Assembly (NCBI RefSeq): GCF_002285795.1
Contig: NZ_CP022961.1
Span: forward strand, 6,204,001-6,268,000
Source: Plantactinospora sp. KBS50
GTDB taxonomy: Bacteria; Actinomycetota; Actinomycetes; Mycobacteriales; Micromonosporaceae
DNA length: 64,000 nucleotides
Direction: 5' to 3'
Under the pieces are notes generated by a model. That model was not told the DNA's origin. It worked only from the letters and a program-made list of their open reading frames with translations, and did no database searches. The position numbers and the translations under genes are program-made. This document shows positions 48,616-58,539 of the stretch, piece after piece. Within the stretch, counting starts at the first letter, position 1. Each line of letters begins with the position of its first letter.

Positions 48616-49623
48616 TCAGGCCGGGAGCGGCACGGGCAGCAGCCGGCCGTCCCGCCGGCCGATCCGGATGCCGCCGGGCAGGTGCGTCGGACCCTGCCCG
48701 CGCCAGGCCGTCACCAGCGCCTCCAGCGCCCGTACGTGCCGGTACGACAGCGCGGCGGGCGCCGCGCCCAGCTCCCGGCACCAGGCGTGCAGCACCCGGC
48801 CGCGGATCGCCGGCGGCAGCTGCGCCAGGCCGGCCACGAGCAGGCCCGGCGGCTCCTCCCCGCAGGGCGTGCGGGCGGCCGCCAGCGCCCGGTGGGCGAG
48901 TTCGTCCAGCGCCGCCGTGTCGGCGGCCAACAGCTGCGCGGTACGCGCCAGATTGTCCCGTACGCCGGGACCCAGCGCGGCGGTCAGCGCCGGCAGCGCC
49001 GTGGCGCGCACCCGGGCCCGGGCGTACGACGGGTCGGTGTTGTGCGGGTCTTCCCACGGGCAGAGCCCGAGCGCGCCGCAGGCCGCCCTGGTCTGCTCCC
49101 GGGTGACCGCCAGCAGCGGACGGACCAGGCGTACCCCGTGCACGTGCCGGACCGGCGGCATGCCGGCCAGCCCGCGCGGCCCGGCGCCCCGGGCCAGCGC
49201 GAGCAGCACCGTCTCGGCCTGGTCGTCGCGGGTGTGCCCGAGCAGTACGGCGACCGCGCCGTGCCGGCGGGCGGCCTCGGCGAGCACCTCGTACCGGGCG
49301 GACCGGGCCGCCGCCTCCGGCCCGCCGGGCCGGCCGGCCACCCGGGTCGGCACCGCCTCGGCCGGGGCCAGGCCGGCTTCGTCGGCCCACTTCGCGACCG
49401 CGGCGGCCCGATCGGCCGAGCCGGCCTGCAGGCCGTGGTCCACGCTCACCAGCCCGGCCGGCCGGCCCAGCCGCGGCGCCACGAAGGCGGTCGCGGCGGC
49501 CAGCGCCAGCGAGTCGGCGCCGCCCGAGCAGGCCACCAGCACCGGCCCCGGCTCCGGCAACGCCACCAGCGCGGCCCGGACCGCGCCGCGGACCGCGGCC
49601 ACCGGCGGGGCGAGCGCGGCCAT
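48616..49623 (-). CDS. tilS: tRNA(Ile)-lysidine synthetase TilS
   Basis: Converts C34 of tRNA-Ile2 to lysidine so that it reads AUA. The 335 residues have the PP-loop VACSGGADSLAL, VDHGLQAGS, LLGHTRDDQAETVLL and DPHNTDPSYARARVR, plus a short C-terminal domain. The start at 49623 lies 5 bases after the DUF2342 gene, suggesting one transcript. Confidence 0.94.
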   Translation of the reverse strand: MAALAPPVAAVRGAVRAALVALPEPGPVLVACSGGADSLALAAATAFVAPRLGRPAGLVSVDHGLQAGSADRAAAVAKWADEAGLAPAEAVPTRVAGRPGGPEAAARSARYEVLAEAARRHGAVAVLLGHTRDDQAETVLLALARGAGPRGLAGMPPVRHVHGVRLVRPLLAVTREQTRAACGALGLCPWEDPHNTDPSYARARVRATALPALTAALGPGVRDNLARTAQLLAADTAALDELAHRALAAARTPCGEEPPGLLVAGLAQLPPAIRGRVLHAWCRELGAAPAALSYRHVRALEALVTAWRGQGPTHLPGGIRIGRRDGRLLPVPLPA

Positions 49624-49628
49624 CCCGG

Positions 49629-50693
49629 TCAGCCGTCGGCCAGCAGCGGCCCGCCGTGCACCCGGGCCACCCAGGCATCCGGATCGGCCAGCTCGTCGAG
49701 CTTGGGCATGGTCAGCGGGGAGCTGAACACCTTGTTGAAGCCGGTCATCCCGACCCGCTCCACCACGCCGTGCACGAACTTGCGACCCTCGGCGTACTGG
49801 CGCATCTTGACGTCGATCCCGAGCAGCTTGCGGATGGTCTTCTCCAGCGGGTTACCGGACTCCCGGCGCCGGTTGAAGGCCGCCCGGATCCGGTCCACGC
49901 TCGGGATCACCTGCGGGCCGACGCCGTCCATCACGAACTCGGCGTGCCCCTCCAGCAGGGTCATCATCGCGGTGAGCCGGTCCAGCACGGCCCGCTGGCC
50001 GGGGGTCTGCACGATGTCCAGCACGCTGGCCCGGCTGTCCGGGTCACGGACCGAGTCGGCCAGCGTGGCCACCCCGCGGCGCAGCCGGTCCAGGGTGTTC
50101 TCGCCGCCGGCCTGGGCGGCGTCGACGAACGCCTGCACCTCGCCGAGGAAGTGGCCCCGCATCCACGGCACGGCGGTGAACTGGGTCCGGTGGGTCACCT
50201 CGTGCAGGCAGACCCAGAGCCGGAAGTCCCGGGGGTCGGCGCCGAGCTTGCGTTCCACCTCGACGATGTTCGGCGCCACCAGCAGCAGTTGGCCCGGCTC
50301 GGTGGAGAACACCTCGTACTGGCCGAGGACCCGGCCGGACAGGTACGCCAGCACCGTGCCCGCCTGCACCCCGGTCAGCCGGGAGCCGATCGCCTCGGTC
50401 ACCGCGCCGGGCTGCTTGTCGCCGGCGAGCCGGGACACCAGCGGCGTGATGACCTCGCGCAGTCCGGCGATGTTCGTCGCCGCCCAGTCCCGGCGGTCCA
50501 CCACCCGCACCGGTGGATGCGCCACCTGGGCGCGCAGCCCGGTGTACTCCAGCACGTGCCCGGCCGCCTCGTCGGTCAGCCGCCGCAGGTCGGCCACGAC
50601 GGCGGTGGCCTCCTCGTAAGACACCTTCGGCCCCGACTTACCAAGGGCACCGGCGGTGGCGGCGGCCAGGTCCCAGTCCACGAACTGCGCCAT
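49629..50693 (-). CDS. Zinc-dependent metalloprotease, DUF2342 family
   Basis: 354 residues. The zinc motif HEVTH lies in WVCLHEVTHRTQF, with a likely distal ligand region LLEGHAEFVMD. The family is sometimes labelled F420-biosynthesis associated, but its biochemical role is unclear. The ATG at 50693 (MAQFVDWDLA) is used; an 11-codon upstream extension is unlikely. Place next to tilS and divergent from ppa matches mycobacteria. Confidence 0.9.
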   Translation of the reverse strand: MAQFVDWDLAAATAGALGKSGPKVSYEEATAVVADLRRLTDEAAGHVLEYTGLRAQVAHPPVRVVDRRDWAATNIAGLREVITPLVSRLAGDKQPGAVTEAIGSRLTGVQAGTVLAYLSGRVLGQYEVFSTEPGQLLLVAPNIVEVERKLGADPRDFRLWVCLHEVTHRTQFTAVPWMRGHFLGEVQAFVDAAQAGGENTLDRLRRGVATLADSVRDPDSRASVLDIVQTPGQRAVLDRLTAMMTLLEGHAEFVMDGVGPQVIPSVDRIRAAFNRRRESGNPLEKTIRKLLGIDVKMRQYAEGRKFVHGVVERVGMTGFNKVFSSPLTMPKLDELADPDAWVARVHGGPLLADG

Positions 50694-50960
50694 GCCCACC
50701 ACCGTACCCGGACCGCGACACCTCACCGGGCGACGCGGAGCGGGAACCCACGGTCACCGGCGACCGCGACCGGCGGGGGTGGCCCGTCGGTGTGAGTCTT
50801 CCCTCCCCACCGGCCCTCCTCCCGCCCTCCGGGTGCGCTTGGGTGACACTACTTACGTCCGAACCAGCGACGGGTGTCCGAAGAAGTCCGGACCGTTTCC
50901 GGCAACCGCCGGCCGCCGCGGCGGTCCGTGAGCCAGCGTGGGCAGATGAGGGAGCGTGAG

Positions 50961-51485
50961 ATGGATTTCGACGTGACGGTTGAGATCCCCAAAGGTCACC
51001 GCAACAAGTACGAGGTGGACCACGAGACCGGCCGGATCCGGCTGGACCGCACGCTCTTCACTTCGACCCAGTACCCGGCCGACTACGGCTTCATCGAGGG
51101 CACCCTCGGTGAGGACGGTGATCCGCTGGACGCGCTGGTGCTGGTGCCCGAACCCACCTTTCCAGGGTGCCTGATCCAGTGCCGGGCCATCGGCATGTTC
51201 CGGATGACCGACGAAAAGGGCGGGGACGACAAGGTCCTCTGCGTCCCGTTCGAGGATCCGCGGCAGGAGCACCTGCGCGACATCCACCACCTGGGCGAGT
51301 TCGACCGGCTGGAGATCCAGCACTTCTTCGAGGTCTACAAGGACCTCGAACCAGGCAAATCGGTCGAGGGCGCGACCTGGGTCGGCCGGGTCGAGGCCGA
51401 GGCCGAGATCAGCAGGTCGTACCGGCGCGCCGAGGCCGCCGAGGCGGCGCGGCGCACGGCCGGCGGCAGCGACGGGGCGCACTAG
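50961..51485 (+). CDS. ppa: Inorganic pyrophosphatase, family I
   Basis: Hydrolyses PPi to drive biosynthesis. The 174 residues begin with [18 protein letters not shown], and the active-site signature DGDPLDALV is followed by [11 protein letters not shown] and [10 protein letters not shown]. The ATG at 50961 has GGGAG upstream and matches the family start; the longer reading from 50874 is rejected. Confidence 0.96.
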   Translation: MDFDVTVEIPKGHRNKYEVDHETGRIRLDRTLFTSTQYPADYGFIEGTLGEDGDPLDALVLVPEPTFPGCLIQCRAIGMFRMTDEKGGDDKVLCVPFEDPRQEHLRDIHHLGEFDRLEIQHFFEVYKDLEPGKSVEGATWVGRVEAEAEISRSYRRAEAAEAARRTAGGSDGAH

Positions 51486-51491
51486 CCAGAC

Positions 51492-51507
51492 CGCGTTTCA
51501 CAACGCG
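51492..51507. terminator. Small hairpin between convergent ppa and eccD
   Basis: CGCGTT and AACGCG pair over 6 bp around TCAC in a 64-base gap between two gene ends. It is short, so termination is only possible. Confidence 0.35.
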
Positions 51508-51549
51508 CAGGTCGAGGACGAGCCGCCGAAGGGCCGGGTCCACGCCCGG

Positions 51550-52956
51550 TCAGCCGACCAGGCCGCGGGCCCGGCCGTACAGTCCGAGCACCGCGCAGGC
51601 GACCGGGACCACCGAGACCACCAGCAGGGTGTCGGCCAGGTCCGCAGCCCGGTCCAGGTACGGCGTCGGCGGCCGGCGCGGGTACGCGACGCCCCCCACC
51701 ACCAGCAGCAACGCCGCCGACGCGCCGGCCGCCAGCAGCACGGACCGGCCCGCGTCGGCGGTCGAGGCCGCCACCGCGACACCGAGCGCGACGAGGCCGG
51801 CCAGCCCGGTCACCAGCAGCGGCAGCCGGTGGCGCCGGCTGGCGAAGATCCGGCACCGCAGCAGCAGCACGGCGGACCCGATCGCGGCCAGCAACCGGCC
51901 GGCCGGCCCGCCGGCCAGCACCAGCAGCACGACGGCGGCCACCGCCACCAGGCCGTGACCCAGCAGCATGCCGCTGAGCAGTTCCTCGGTCCGCGCCACG
52001 GCGGCCAGCACCCGGTCCCGCCGGGGCAGGTCGCGGACGCCGCCGGGAGGATCGGCGGCCGTCGGTTCCGCGGGCAGCACGATCGGCGGCAGCGGCAACC
52101 GGCCGAGCCGGATCGCCAGCAGCGGTGCCACGCCGACCCCGCAGACCAGCGCGGACAGCAGCAGCGCGGCCGATCCGGCGGCGGGCAGGGCGAACCCGGC
52201 CAGCGCGCCGGCCATGCCGAGCAGCCCGACGGTGGCACCGGCCGCGAAGATCCGGGTCCCGGCGGCGACGCCCACCCCGGCCAGCACGGCCGCCAACAGC
52301 AGCGTCGCGGCGCCGGCGAGGAGTTCGGGCGCGCCCAGCCAGGCCACCGGGACCACCGGTCCGGCACGGTCACCGCTTGCCACCAGCAGCGCGCCGCCGG
52401 CGAAGGCGTACGGCAGCGCGTACCCGCCCAGGGTCACGCCCGCGGCGCCGGCGCCGTAGCCCCGGGCGGCGGCGACCGCGGCCAGCAGCAGCCCACCGGC
52501 CGCGGCGAGCGCCGCCGGAGCGCCGGCGGCCCAGCCGGGGCCGCCGTCGAGGACCGCCAGCAGGCCGACCGTGGCCGGCGCGGCGGCGGCCACCAGGCCG
52601 GCGGTACGGCTGGCCGCGGCGTCCCAGGCGGCACCGCGCAGCCGGACGCCGTCGGCGATCGCCTCCACCACGTCGTCGTATTCGGGCTCGGGCCAGCCGG
52701 TGCGGGCCGGCAGCAGGTGCAGTACGTCGCCGTCGTGCACCCCCTGCGGCGACAGCGGCCGGCCGGTCTCCAGCGCGGCGCCGTCGGCGCGGCGCAGCAC
52801 CCAGCCGCCGTGCCGCTCACCCGCGTCGGCCAGCCCCACGCCGGCGTACCGGAGCAGTTCCGGCAGCAGTTCGGCCACGGGCACCTGATCCGGCAGCGCG
52901 ACGTCCAACCGGCGCCGCGGAGCGCTGACGGTGACCCGGGCCAGCCCCATGCTCAT
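51550..52956 (-). CDS. eccD: Type VII secretion integral membrane protein EccD
   Basis: 468 residues. An N-terminal ubiquitin-like domain (about 1-85; LARVTVSAPRRRLDVALP, then GDVLHLLPA) is followed by about eleven membrane helices, the known plan of EccD, which forms most of the ESX membrane channel. A charged cytoplasmic loop (about 275-315) divides the helices. The ATG at 52956 is preceded by GGAGGAA. It is divergent from eccC, with 150 bases for promoters. Confidence 0.9.
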   Translation of the reverse strand: MSMGLARVTVSAPRRRLDVALPDQVPVAELLPELLRYAGVGLADAGERHGGWVLRRADGAALETGRPLSPQGVHDGDVLHLLPARTGWPEPEYDDVVEAIADGVRLRGAAWDAAASRTAGLVAAAAPATVGLLAVLDGGPGWAAGAPAALAAAGGLLLAAVAAARGYGAGAAGVTLGGYALPYAFAGGALLVASGDRAGPVVPVAWLGAPELLAGAATLLLAAVLAGVGVAAGTRIFAAGATVGLLGMAGALAGFALPAAGSAALLLSALVCGVGVAPLLAIRLGRLPLPPIVLPAEPTAADPPGGVRDLPRRDRVLAAVARTEELLSGMLLGHGLVAVAAVVLLVLAGGPAGRLLAAIGSAVLLLRCRIFASRRHRLPLLVTGLAGLVALGVAVAASTADAGRSVLLAAGASAALLLVVGGVAYPRRPPTPYLDRAADLADTLLVVSVVPVACAVLGLYGRARGLVG

Positions 52957-53106
52957 CGGCGTTCCTCCATCCGATGACTGCGCGAACGCCCGCACTTTAC
53001 CTACCATCAGTCCGGTTCGGATTACCCAGCGAACATGCCGGACGTCCGGCGGGCCGCGTCCCGCCGGATCGGCCGGCAGGATCACGGCGGGAGGGATCGC
53101 GTCAGC

Positions 53107-56100
53107 GTGAGCACAGTGGTGGTACGCCGGCCGCCGCGCCAGCCCGCCCCGGAGCTGCCCTCCGGTGAGCTGGCCGTGGCGGCGCCGCCGGAGATACCCG
53201 AGGTGATCTCCGGCCGCTGGCGGCAGGCCATGATGATCCTGCCCATGGTCGGCGGCTCGGTGGCGATGGCCATGATGTTCGGCCGCGGCGGCGGCGCCTA
53301 CTCCTACCTGGTGGGCGCCATGTTCGGGGTCAGCTCGCTGGCCATGCTGGTCACCTCGTGGGGCAGTTCGGCGGGCGGGCCGCGGCGGGCCGAGCTGATC
53401 GCCGCCCGCCGCGACTACCTGCGACACCTGGCGGGGCTGCGCCGGCGGGCGCGGGACACCGTTCGGCGGCAGCGGGCCGCGCTGTACTACCGGCATCCCG
53501 ACCCCGGCCAGCTCTGGTCGACCGCGGCCAGCCGGCGAATCTGGGAGCGGCGCGGCACCGACCCGGACTTCGGGGTGGTCCGGATCGGGATCGGCCCGCA
53601 GTCCCTGGCCACCCCGCTGCTGCCGCCGGCCACCCGGCCGGTGGAGGAGTTGGAGCCGATGACGGCCGGCGCGCTGCGCCGCTTCCTCGACGCGTACGCG
53701 GTGGTGCCGGACCTGCCGGTGGCGGTGTCGTTGCGCGGCTTCGCCCGGATCGTCGTCGCCGGGCCCGGCCCGGCCGGCCGGCCCGGTCCACCCCGGCCGG
53801 CGACCGGGCCGCAGATGCCGGGCCGGGCCGAGACGGCGGCCGGGGCGCTGGCCCGGGCCGTGCTGATCCAGCTGGCCGTCTTCCACGCCCCGGACGAGTT
53901 GCTGATCGCGGTCTGCGCCGGGCCGGAGCGGCGCGCCGCCTGGGAGTGGGTGAAGTGGCTGCCGCACGCGCTGCACCCGACCCGGGTCGACGCGCTGGGG
54001 CCGGTCCGCCTGGTCACCAGCTCGCTGGCCGAGCTGGAACGCCTGCTGGAGGACGTCATCGGCAGCCGCTCCCGGTTCAGCCCGCTCGGCCCGGCGACCG
54101 CCGGCCCGCACCTGCTGGTCCTGCTCGACGGCGCCGACCGGACCGATGCCACGGTGCTCACCGGCGACGGCGGCATCGACGCGGTCACCGTGCTCGACCT
54201 GACCCCCGGTCCGGCACGGCCGCCGGACCCGGCGACCCTCGTGCTGGAGCTGTCCGGCGGCCGGCTGCGCGCCGGGTCCGTGGACGGCCCGGCGGAGGTC
54301 GGCACGCCCGACCGGCTCGGACTCGTCGAGGCCGAGTCGGTGGCCCGGCGGCTGGCGCCGCTGCGGCTGGCCACGACCGCCGGCCGGGGCGGCCCGGACC
54401 GGCCCGATCCGGGTTTGGCCGAGTTGCTCGGGATCGGCGACCCGGAGTCGTACCCGGTGTCCCGGGCCTGGGCGCGGCGGGCCGAGCGGGACCGGTTGCG
54501 GGTCCCGATCGGGACCGGCGCCGACGGCGGCACCGTCGAGCTGGACCTCAAGGAGTCCGCGCTGGACGGCATGGGTCCGCACGGGCTGCTCATCGGCGCG
54601 ACCGGGTCGGGCAAGTCGGAGCTGCTGCGCACCGTGGTTCTGGGGCTGGCCGCGGTGCACTCGTCGGAGGAGCTGAACGTCGTCCTGGTCGACTTCAAGG
54701 GCGGGGCCACGTTCGCGAAGCTGGACCGGCTGCCGCACACCGCCGCGGTGATCACCAACCTGCGCCAGGAGCTGCCCCTGGTGGACCGGATGGTGGACGC
54801 GATAAACGGCGAGCTGGTGCGCCGGCAGGAGTTGTTGCGCCGGGCCGGCGTCGCCAGCCTGCGCGACTACGACCGGGCCCGAGCCGGGGGTACGGCGCTG
54901 GCCCCGCTGCCCACCCTGCTGATCGTCTGTGACGAGTTCTCCGAACTGCTGGACGCCAAGCCGGACTTCATCGAGCTGTTCGTGCAGATCGGCCGGGTCG
55001 GCCGGTCGCTCGGCGTGCACCTGCTGCTCGCCTCGCAGCGGCTGGAGGAGGGCCGGTTGCGCGGGCTGGAGACCCACCTGTCGTACCGGGTCGGCCTGCG
55101 CACCTTCTCGGCCCTGGAGTCGCGGTCGGTGCTCGGCGTGCCGGACGCGTACGAGCTGCCCCGCACGCCCGGGCACGGCTTTCTCCGGTACGGCACCGAC
55201 CCGCTGATCCGGTTCCGCGCCGCGTACGTCTCCGGTCCCCGGCCGCGACCCACCGTGCGGCCGGCGGATGCCGCCGCCGGCCCCGCCCGGGTGCTGCGCT
55301 ACTCGACGCACTTCGTGGCCCCACCGGCCCCGGTGCCGGCCGCGCCGGCCCCGGCCGGGACCGGGGAGAGCCTGCTGGACGTGCTGGTGGCCCGGATGGC
55401 CGGCGCGGGTCCGCCGGCGCACCGGGTGTGGCTGCCCCCGCTGGACGCGGCGCCGGCGCTGGACGAGCTGCTCGGCCCGGTGCAGTCGGACCCCGACCGG
55501 GGGCTGACCGTGGCCAACCCGGAGCTGCGGGGCCGACTCCAGGTGCCGGTGGCCGTGCTGGACAAGCCGTACGAGCAGCGCCGCGACCCGCTGTGGCTGC
55601 CGCTGCACGGCGCGGCCGGGCACGTCGCGGTGGTGGGCGGCCCGCAGAGTGGCAAGTCGCAGTTGCTGCGCACCCTGCTCTGCGCGCTGGCGCTCACCCA
55701 CACGCCGGCGCAGGTGCAGGTCTACTGCCTGGACTTCGGCGGTGGTTCGCTGGCCGGGCTGCGCGAGCTGCCGCACGTCGGCGGCGTCGCCGGCCGGCTC
55801 GACGCACCCGCGGTGCGCCGTACCGTGGGCGAGGTCGCGGCGGTGCTCACGGCGCGGGAGCGGTCCTTCGCGGCCGCCGGCATCGAGTCGATGGCCGACT
55901 ACCGGCGGCACCGGGCCGCCGACGACGCGGCGCGGGCGGACGCCTTCGGGGACGTCTTCCTGGTGGTCGACGGCTGGCCGACGCTGCGCGGCGAGTACGA
56001 CGACCTGGAACCGATGGTCACGGACCTGGCCACCCGCGGCCTGTCCTACGGGGTGCACGTGGTGGCCAGCGCGCCCCGCTGGCTGGACTTCCGGCCGGCG

Positions 56101-57093
56101 ATCCGGGACCTGTTCGGCTCCCGGCTGGAGCTGCGGCTCGGCGACCCGGCCGACTCCCTGGTGTCCCGGCACGCCGCCGGGAACGTACCGGAGAAGGCGC
56201 CCGGCCGGGGCATCACGACCGACGGCCTGCACCTGCTCTGCGCGGTGCCGGCGCTGACCGCCGGGGCCGGCACCGGGTCCGGCACCGCCGACCTGGTGGC
56301 GGCGGTCCGGGACGGCTGGTCCGGTCCGCCGGCGCCGCCGGTACGGCTGCTCCCGCCGGTGCTGCCGTACGCCGACCTCGACCCGACCGGTACGGCCGGG
56401 CTGCGGCTGCCGATCGGGGTGGCCGAGGCGGACCTGCGGACGGTCGCCCTCGACTTCGCCGGTGACCCGCACTTCCTGCTGTTCGGGGACGCCGAGGCGG
56501 GCAAGTCGTCGTTCCTGCGCGCCCTGGCCGCCTCGATCGCGCACCGGTTCGCCCCCGAACAGGCCCGGATGATCCTGGTCGACTACCGCCGGAGCCTGCT
56601 CGGCGCCGTCGAGACCGAGCACCTGATCGGGTACGGCACCGCCGCGGCGGCCACCGCCGACCTGGTCGAGTCGGCGGCCGGGTACCTGCAGCGCCGGCTG
56701 CCGCCCGCGGACGTCACCGCGCAACAGCTGCGCGACCGGTCCTGGTGGACCGGTCCGGAACTGTTCGTCCTGGTGGACGACTACGACCTGGTGGCGGCCG
56801 GGCCGGCGAACCCGCTCCAGGCGCTCGCGGAGTTCCTGCCGCAGGCCCGGGACATCGGCCTGCACCTGGTGCTCACCCGGCGCACCGGCGGGGCGGCCCG
56901 GGCGCTGTACGACCCGATCATCCAGCGGTTGCGCGAGCTTTCCTCACCCGGCCTCGTGCTCTCCGGCGACCCCGACGAGGGGCCGCTGCTGGGCGCGGTC
57001 CGGCCCGCCGCGCTGCCGTCCGGCCGCGGCCGGCTGGTCACCCGCAGGGAGGGCGTGCGCCTGATCCAACTCGCGTATCTGCAGGCCGGATGA
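53107..57093 (+). CDS. eccC: Type VII secretion ATPase EccC
   Basis: Motor of the ESX system, 1328 residues. Two membrane helices (about 40-80) are followed by three FtsK/SpoIIIE ATPase domains with P-loops GATGSGKS (Lys503), GGPQSGKS (Lys850) and GDAEAGKS (Lys1133). The first domain keeps Walker B LLIVCDEFSELL; the second has VVDGW and the third VLVDDYD. EccCa and EccCb are fused in one chain. The GTG at 53107 follows GGGAGGGA; an upstream start at 53035 is less likely. Confidence 0.93.
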   Translation: MSTVVVRRPPRQPAPELPSGELAVAAPPEIPEVISGRWRQAMMILPMVGGSVAMAMMFGRGGGAYSYLVGAMFGVSSLAMLVTSWGSSAGGPRRAELIAARRDYLRHLAGLRRRARDTVRRQRAALYYRHPDPGQLWSTAASRRIWERRGTDPDFGVVRIGIGPQSLATPLLPPATRPVEELEPMTAGALRRFLDAYAVVPDLPVAVSLRGFARIVVAGPGPAGRPGPPRPATGPQMPGRAETAAGALARAVLIQLAVFHAPDELLIAVCAGPERRAAWEWVKWLPHALHPTRVDALGPVRLVTSSLAELERLLEDVIGSRSRFSPLGPATAGPHLLVLLDGADRTDATVLTGDGGIDAVTVLDLTPGPARPPDPATLVLELSGGRLRAGSVDGPAEVGTPDRLGLVEAESVARRLAPLRLATTAGRGGPDRPDPGLAELLGIGDPESYPVSRAWARRAERDRLRVPIGTGADGGTVELDLKESALDGMGPHGLLIGATGSGKSELLRTVVLGLAAVHSSEELNVVLVDFKGGATFAKLDRLPHTAAVITNLRQELPLVDRMVDAINGELVRRQELLRRAGVASLRDYDRARAGGTALAPLPTLLIVCDEFSELLDAKPDFIELFVQIGRVGRSLGVHLLLASQRLEEGRLRGLETHLSYRVGLRTFSALESRSVLGVPDAYELPRTPGHGFLRYGTDPLIRFRAAYVSGPRPRPTVRPADAAAGPARVLRYSTHFVAPPAPVPAAPAPAGTGESLLDVLVARMAGAGPPAHRVWLPPLDAAPALDELLGPVQSDPDRGLTVANPELRGRLQVPVAVLDKPYEQRRDPLWLPLHGAAGHVAVVGGPQSGKSQLLRTLLCALALTHTPAQVQVYCLDFGGGSLAGLRELPHVGGVAGRLDAPAVRRTVGEVAAVLTARERSFAAAGIESMADYRRHRAADDAARADAFGDVFLVVDGWPTLRGEYDDLEPMVTDLATRGLSYGVHVVASAPRWLDFRPAIRDLFGSRLELRLGDPADSLVSRHAAGNVPEKAPGRGITTDGLHLLCAVPALTAGAGTGSGTADLVAAVRDGWSGPPAPPVRLLPPVLPYADLDPTGTAGLRLPIGVAEADLRTVALDFAGDPHFLLFGDAEAGKSSFLRALAASIAHRFAPEQARMILVDYRRSLLGAVETEHLIGYGTAAAATADLVESAAGYLQRRLPPADVTAQQLRDRSWWTGPELFVLVDDYDLVAAGPANPLQALAEFLPQARDIGLHLVLTRRTGGAARALYDPIIQRLRELSSPGLVLSGDPDEGPLLGAVRPAALPSGRGRLVTRREGVRLIQLAYLQAG

Positions 57094-57179
57094 GGAAGTA
57101 TTGCGGTTCGTCCCGCGCTCGGCCGGAAACAAGCTAATCTCCGTTCAACACGTGTCCGCCGGATGGAAATGGCAACGAT

Positions 57180-58523
57180 GTGACTGGGCCGTGGCGTGCT
57201 CGAGGACACGCCGTCCGGCGGTTCGCCGCCGCGGCGCTGCCGACGCTGACCGCAGCCGCCCTGCTCGGCGGCCCGACCGCACCCGCGTCGGCGACGCCGG
57301 GGGCGTTGCCGGGTCCCGGCTCGGCGCTGACCACCCCGGCACCGGCGTTCGCCGACACCCGGCACCAACCGCCGGGGTTTTCGCTGCTCGGCGACCCGGT
57401 CCGGGAGGACCAGTGGCAGCTCAAGGAGCTTGACGCCCGGCACGCCTGGCAGTTCTCCACCGGCAAGGGCGTCACGGTCGCCGTCATCGACTCCGGTGTG
57501 GACGGCCGGCACCCGGACCTGTCCGGCCAGGTGCTGCCCGGCATCGACCTGGTGAGCGGATCGGGCGACGGGCAGCTCGATCCGGTCGGCCACGGCACCA
57601 CCGTCGCCGGGCTGATCGCCGGCCGCCGGGACGACGACCGGGGCGTGCTCGGGCTGGCGCCGGACGCGCACATCCTGCCGGTCCGGGTGCTGGACGACGA
57701 GAACCGGTACGACGACGCGCTGATCGTGGCCCGCGGCGTGCGCTGGGCGGTGGACAACGGGGCGAAGGTCATCAACCTGTCGCTCGGCGGGAACGGGGAC
57801 AGTCCGGCGCTCGCCGCCGCCATCGACTACGCGTTCGCCCGGGACGTCGTGGTCGTGGCCTGCACCGGAAACCTGACGCCCAGTTCCCCGGTGAACCGGG
57901 TCTGGTATCCGGCCCGCGAGCCGGGCGTGCTCGCCGTCTCGGGTCTGGACCGGGACACCGACGGCCTCTGGTCCGGCTCCATCGACGGCGCGGAGACGGT
58001 GCTCAGCGCCCCGGCGAGCGGCCTCGTGGGGGCCAGGCCCAACGGCTACTGGTCGGTCCAGGGCACCAGCTTCGCGGCGCCGCTCGTCTCGGCCACGGCC
58101 GCCCTGCTGCGCTCCCGCTGGCCCACGATGTCCGCCGGCGACGTGGTCAACCGGCTCATCGCGACGGCCCGCGACCTGGGCACGCCGGGCCGGGACGACC
58201 AGTTCGGCTTCGGCCGGGTCGATCCGGTGGCCGCCCTCACCGCCACGGTCCCGCGGGTGTCGTGGAACCCGCTGGACGACCACCGCTCGCCCGGCACCGC
58301 CGGCTTCGGCCACGCCCCGGGCTCAATGCCGCCCGCATCGCCCGGACCGTCCGCGCAACAGCTGGACGTCGGCGCGTCCGACCTTCCCCGCTGGTCGGCC
58401 CGGGCCGCCGGGCAACCGGCCGAGCAGGAATCCCATCCGGGTTGGGGCTGGCTGCTGCTGGTCGTCGTCTTCGGCACCGGCGGGATCGTCGCGCTGATCC
58501 GGCGGCAGCGCACCCGCTCCTGA
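57180..58523 (+). CDS. mycP: Type VII secretion-associated subtilisin protease, mycosin
   Basis: 447 residues with a signal peptide (about 10-40), S8 protease domain with Asp104 (AVIDSGVD), His138 (VGHGTTVAG), oxyanion Asn in ACTGN and Ser297 (GTSFAAPLV), then a Pro-rich linker and a C-terminal membrane helix (about 422-440) ending in Arg residues. This is the mycosin plan: anchored outside the membrane beside the ESX channel. GTG 57180 is used; the gene is 86 bases after eccC. Confidence 0.92.
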   Translation: MTGPWRARGHAVRRFAAAALPTLTAAALLGGPTAPASATPGALPGPGSALTTPAPAFADTRHQPPGFSLLGDPVREDQWQLKELDARHAWQFSTGKGVTVAVIDSGVDGRHPDLSGQVLPGIDLVSGSGDGQLDPVGHGTTVAGLIAGRRDDDRGVLGLAPDAHILPVRVLDDENRYDDALIVARGVRWAVDNGAKVINLSLGGNGDSPALAAAIDYAFARDVVVVACTGNLTPSSPVNRVWYPAREPGVLAVSGLDRDTDGLWSGSIDGAETVLSAPASGLVGARPNGYWSVQGTSFAAPLVSATAALLRSRWPTMSAGDVVNRLIATARDLGTPGRDDQFGFGRVDPVAALTATVPRVSWNPLDDHRSPGTAGFGHAPGSMPPASPGPSAQQLDVGASDLPRWSARAAGQPAEQESHPGWGWLLLVVVFGTGGIVALIRRQRTRS

Positions 58524-58539
58524 GCGCGGCGGCAGCGGG

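Noticed and set aside
51550-56865. Very long minus-strand frame opposite eccC
   Set aside because: It continues upstream from eccD, but over eccC the translation is Arg/Gln/Gly-rich without domains. It is the shadow of a high-GC gene; eccD has its own start with a strong ribosome site at 52956.
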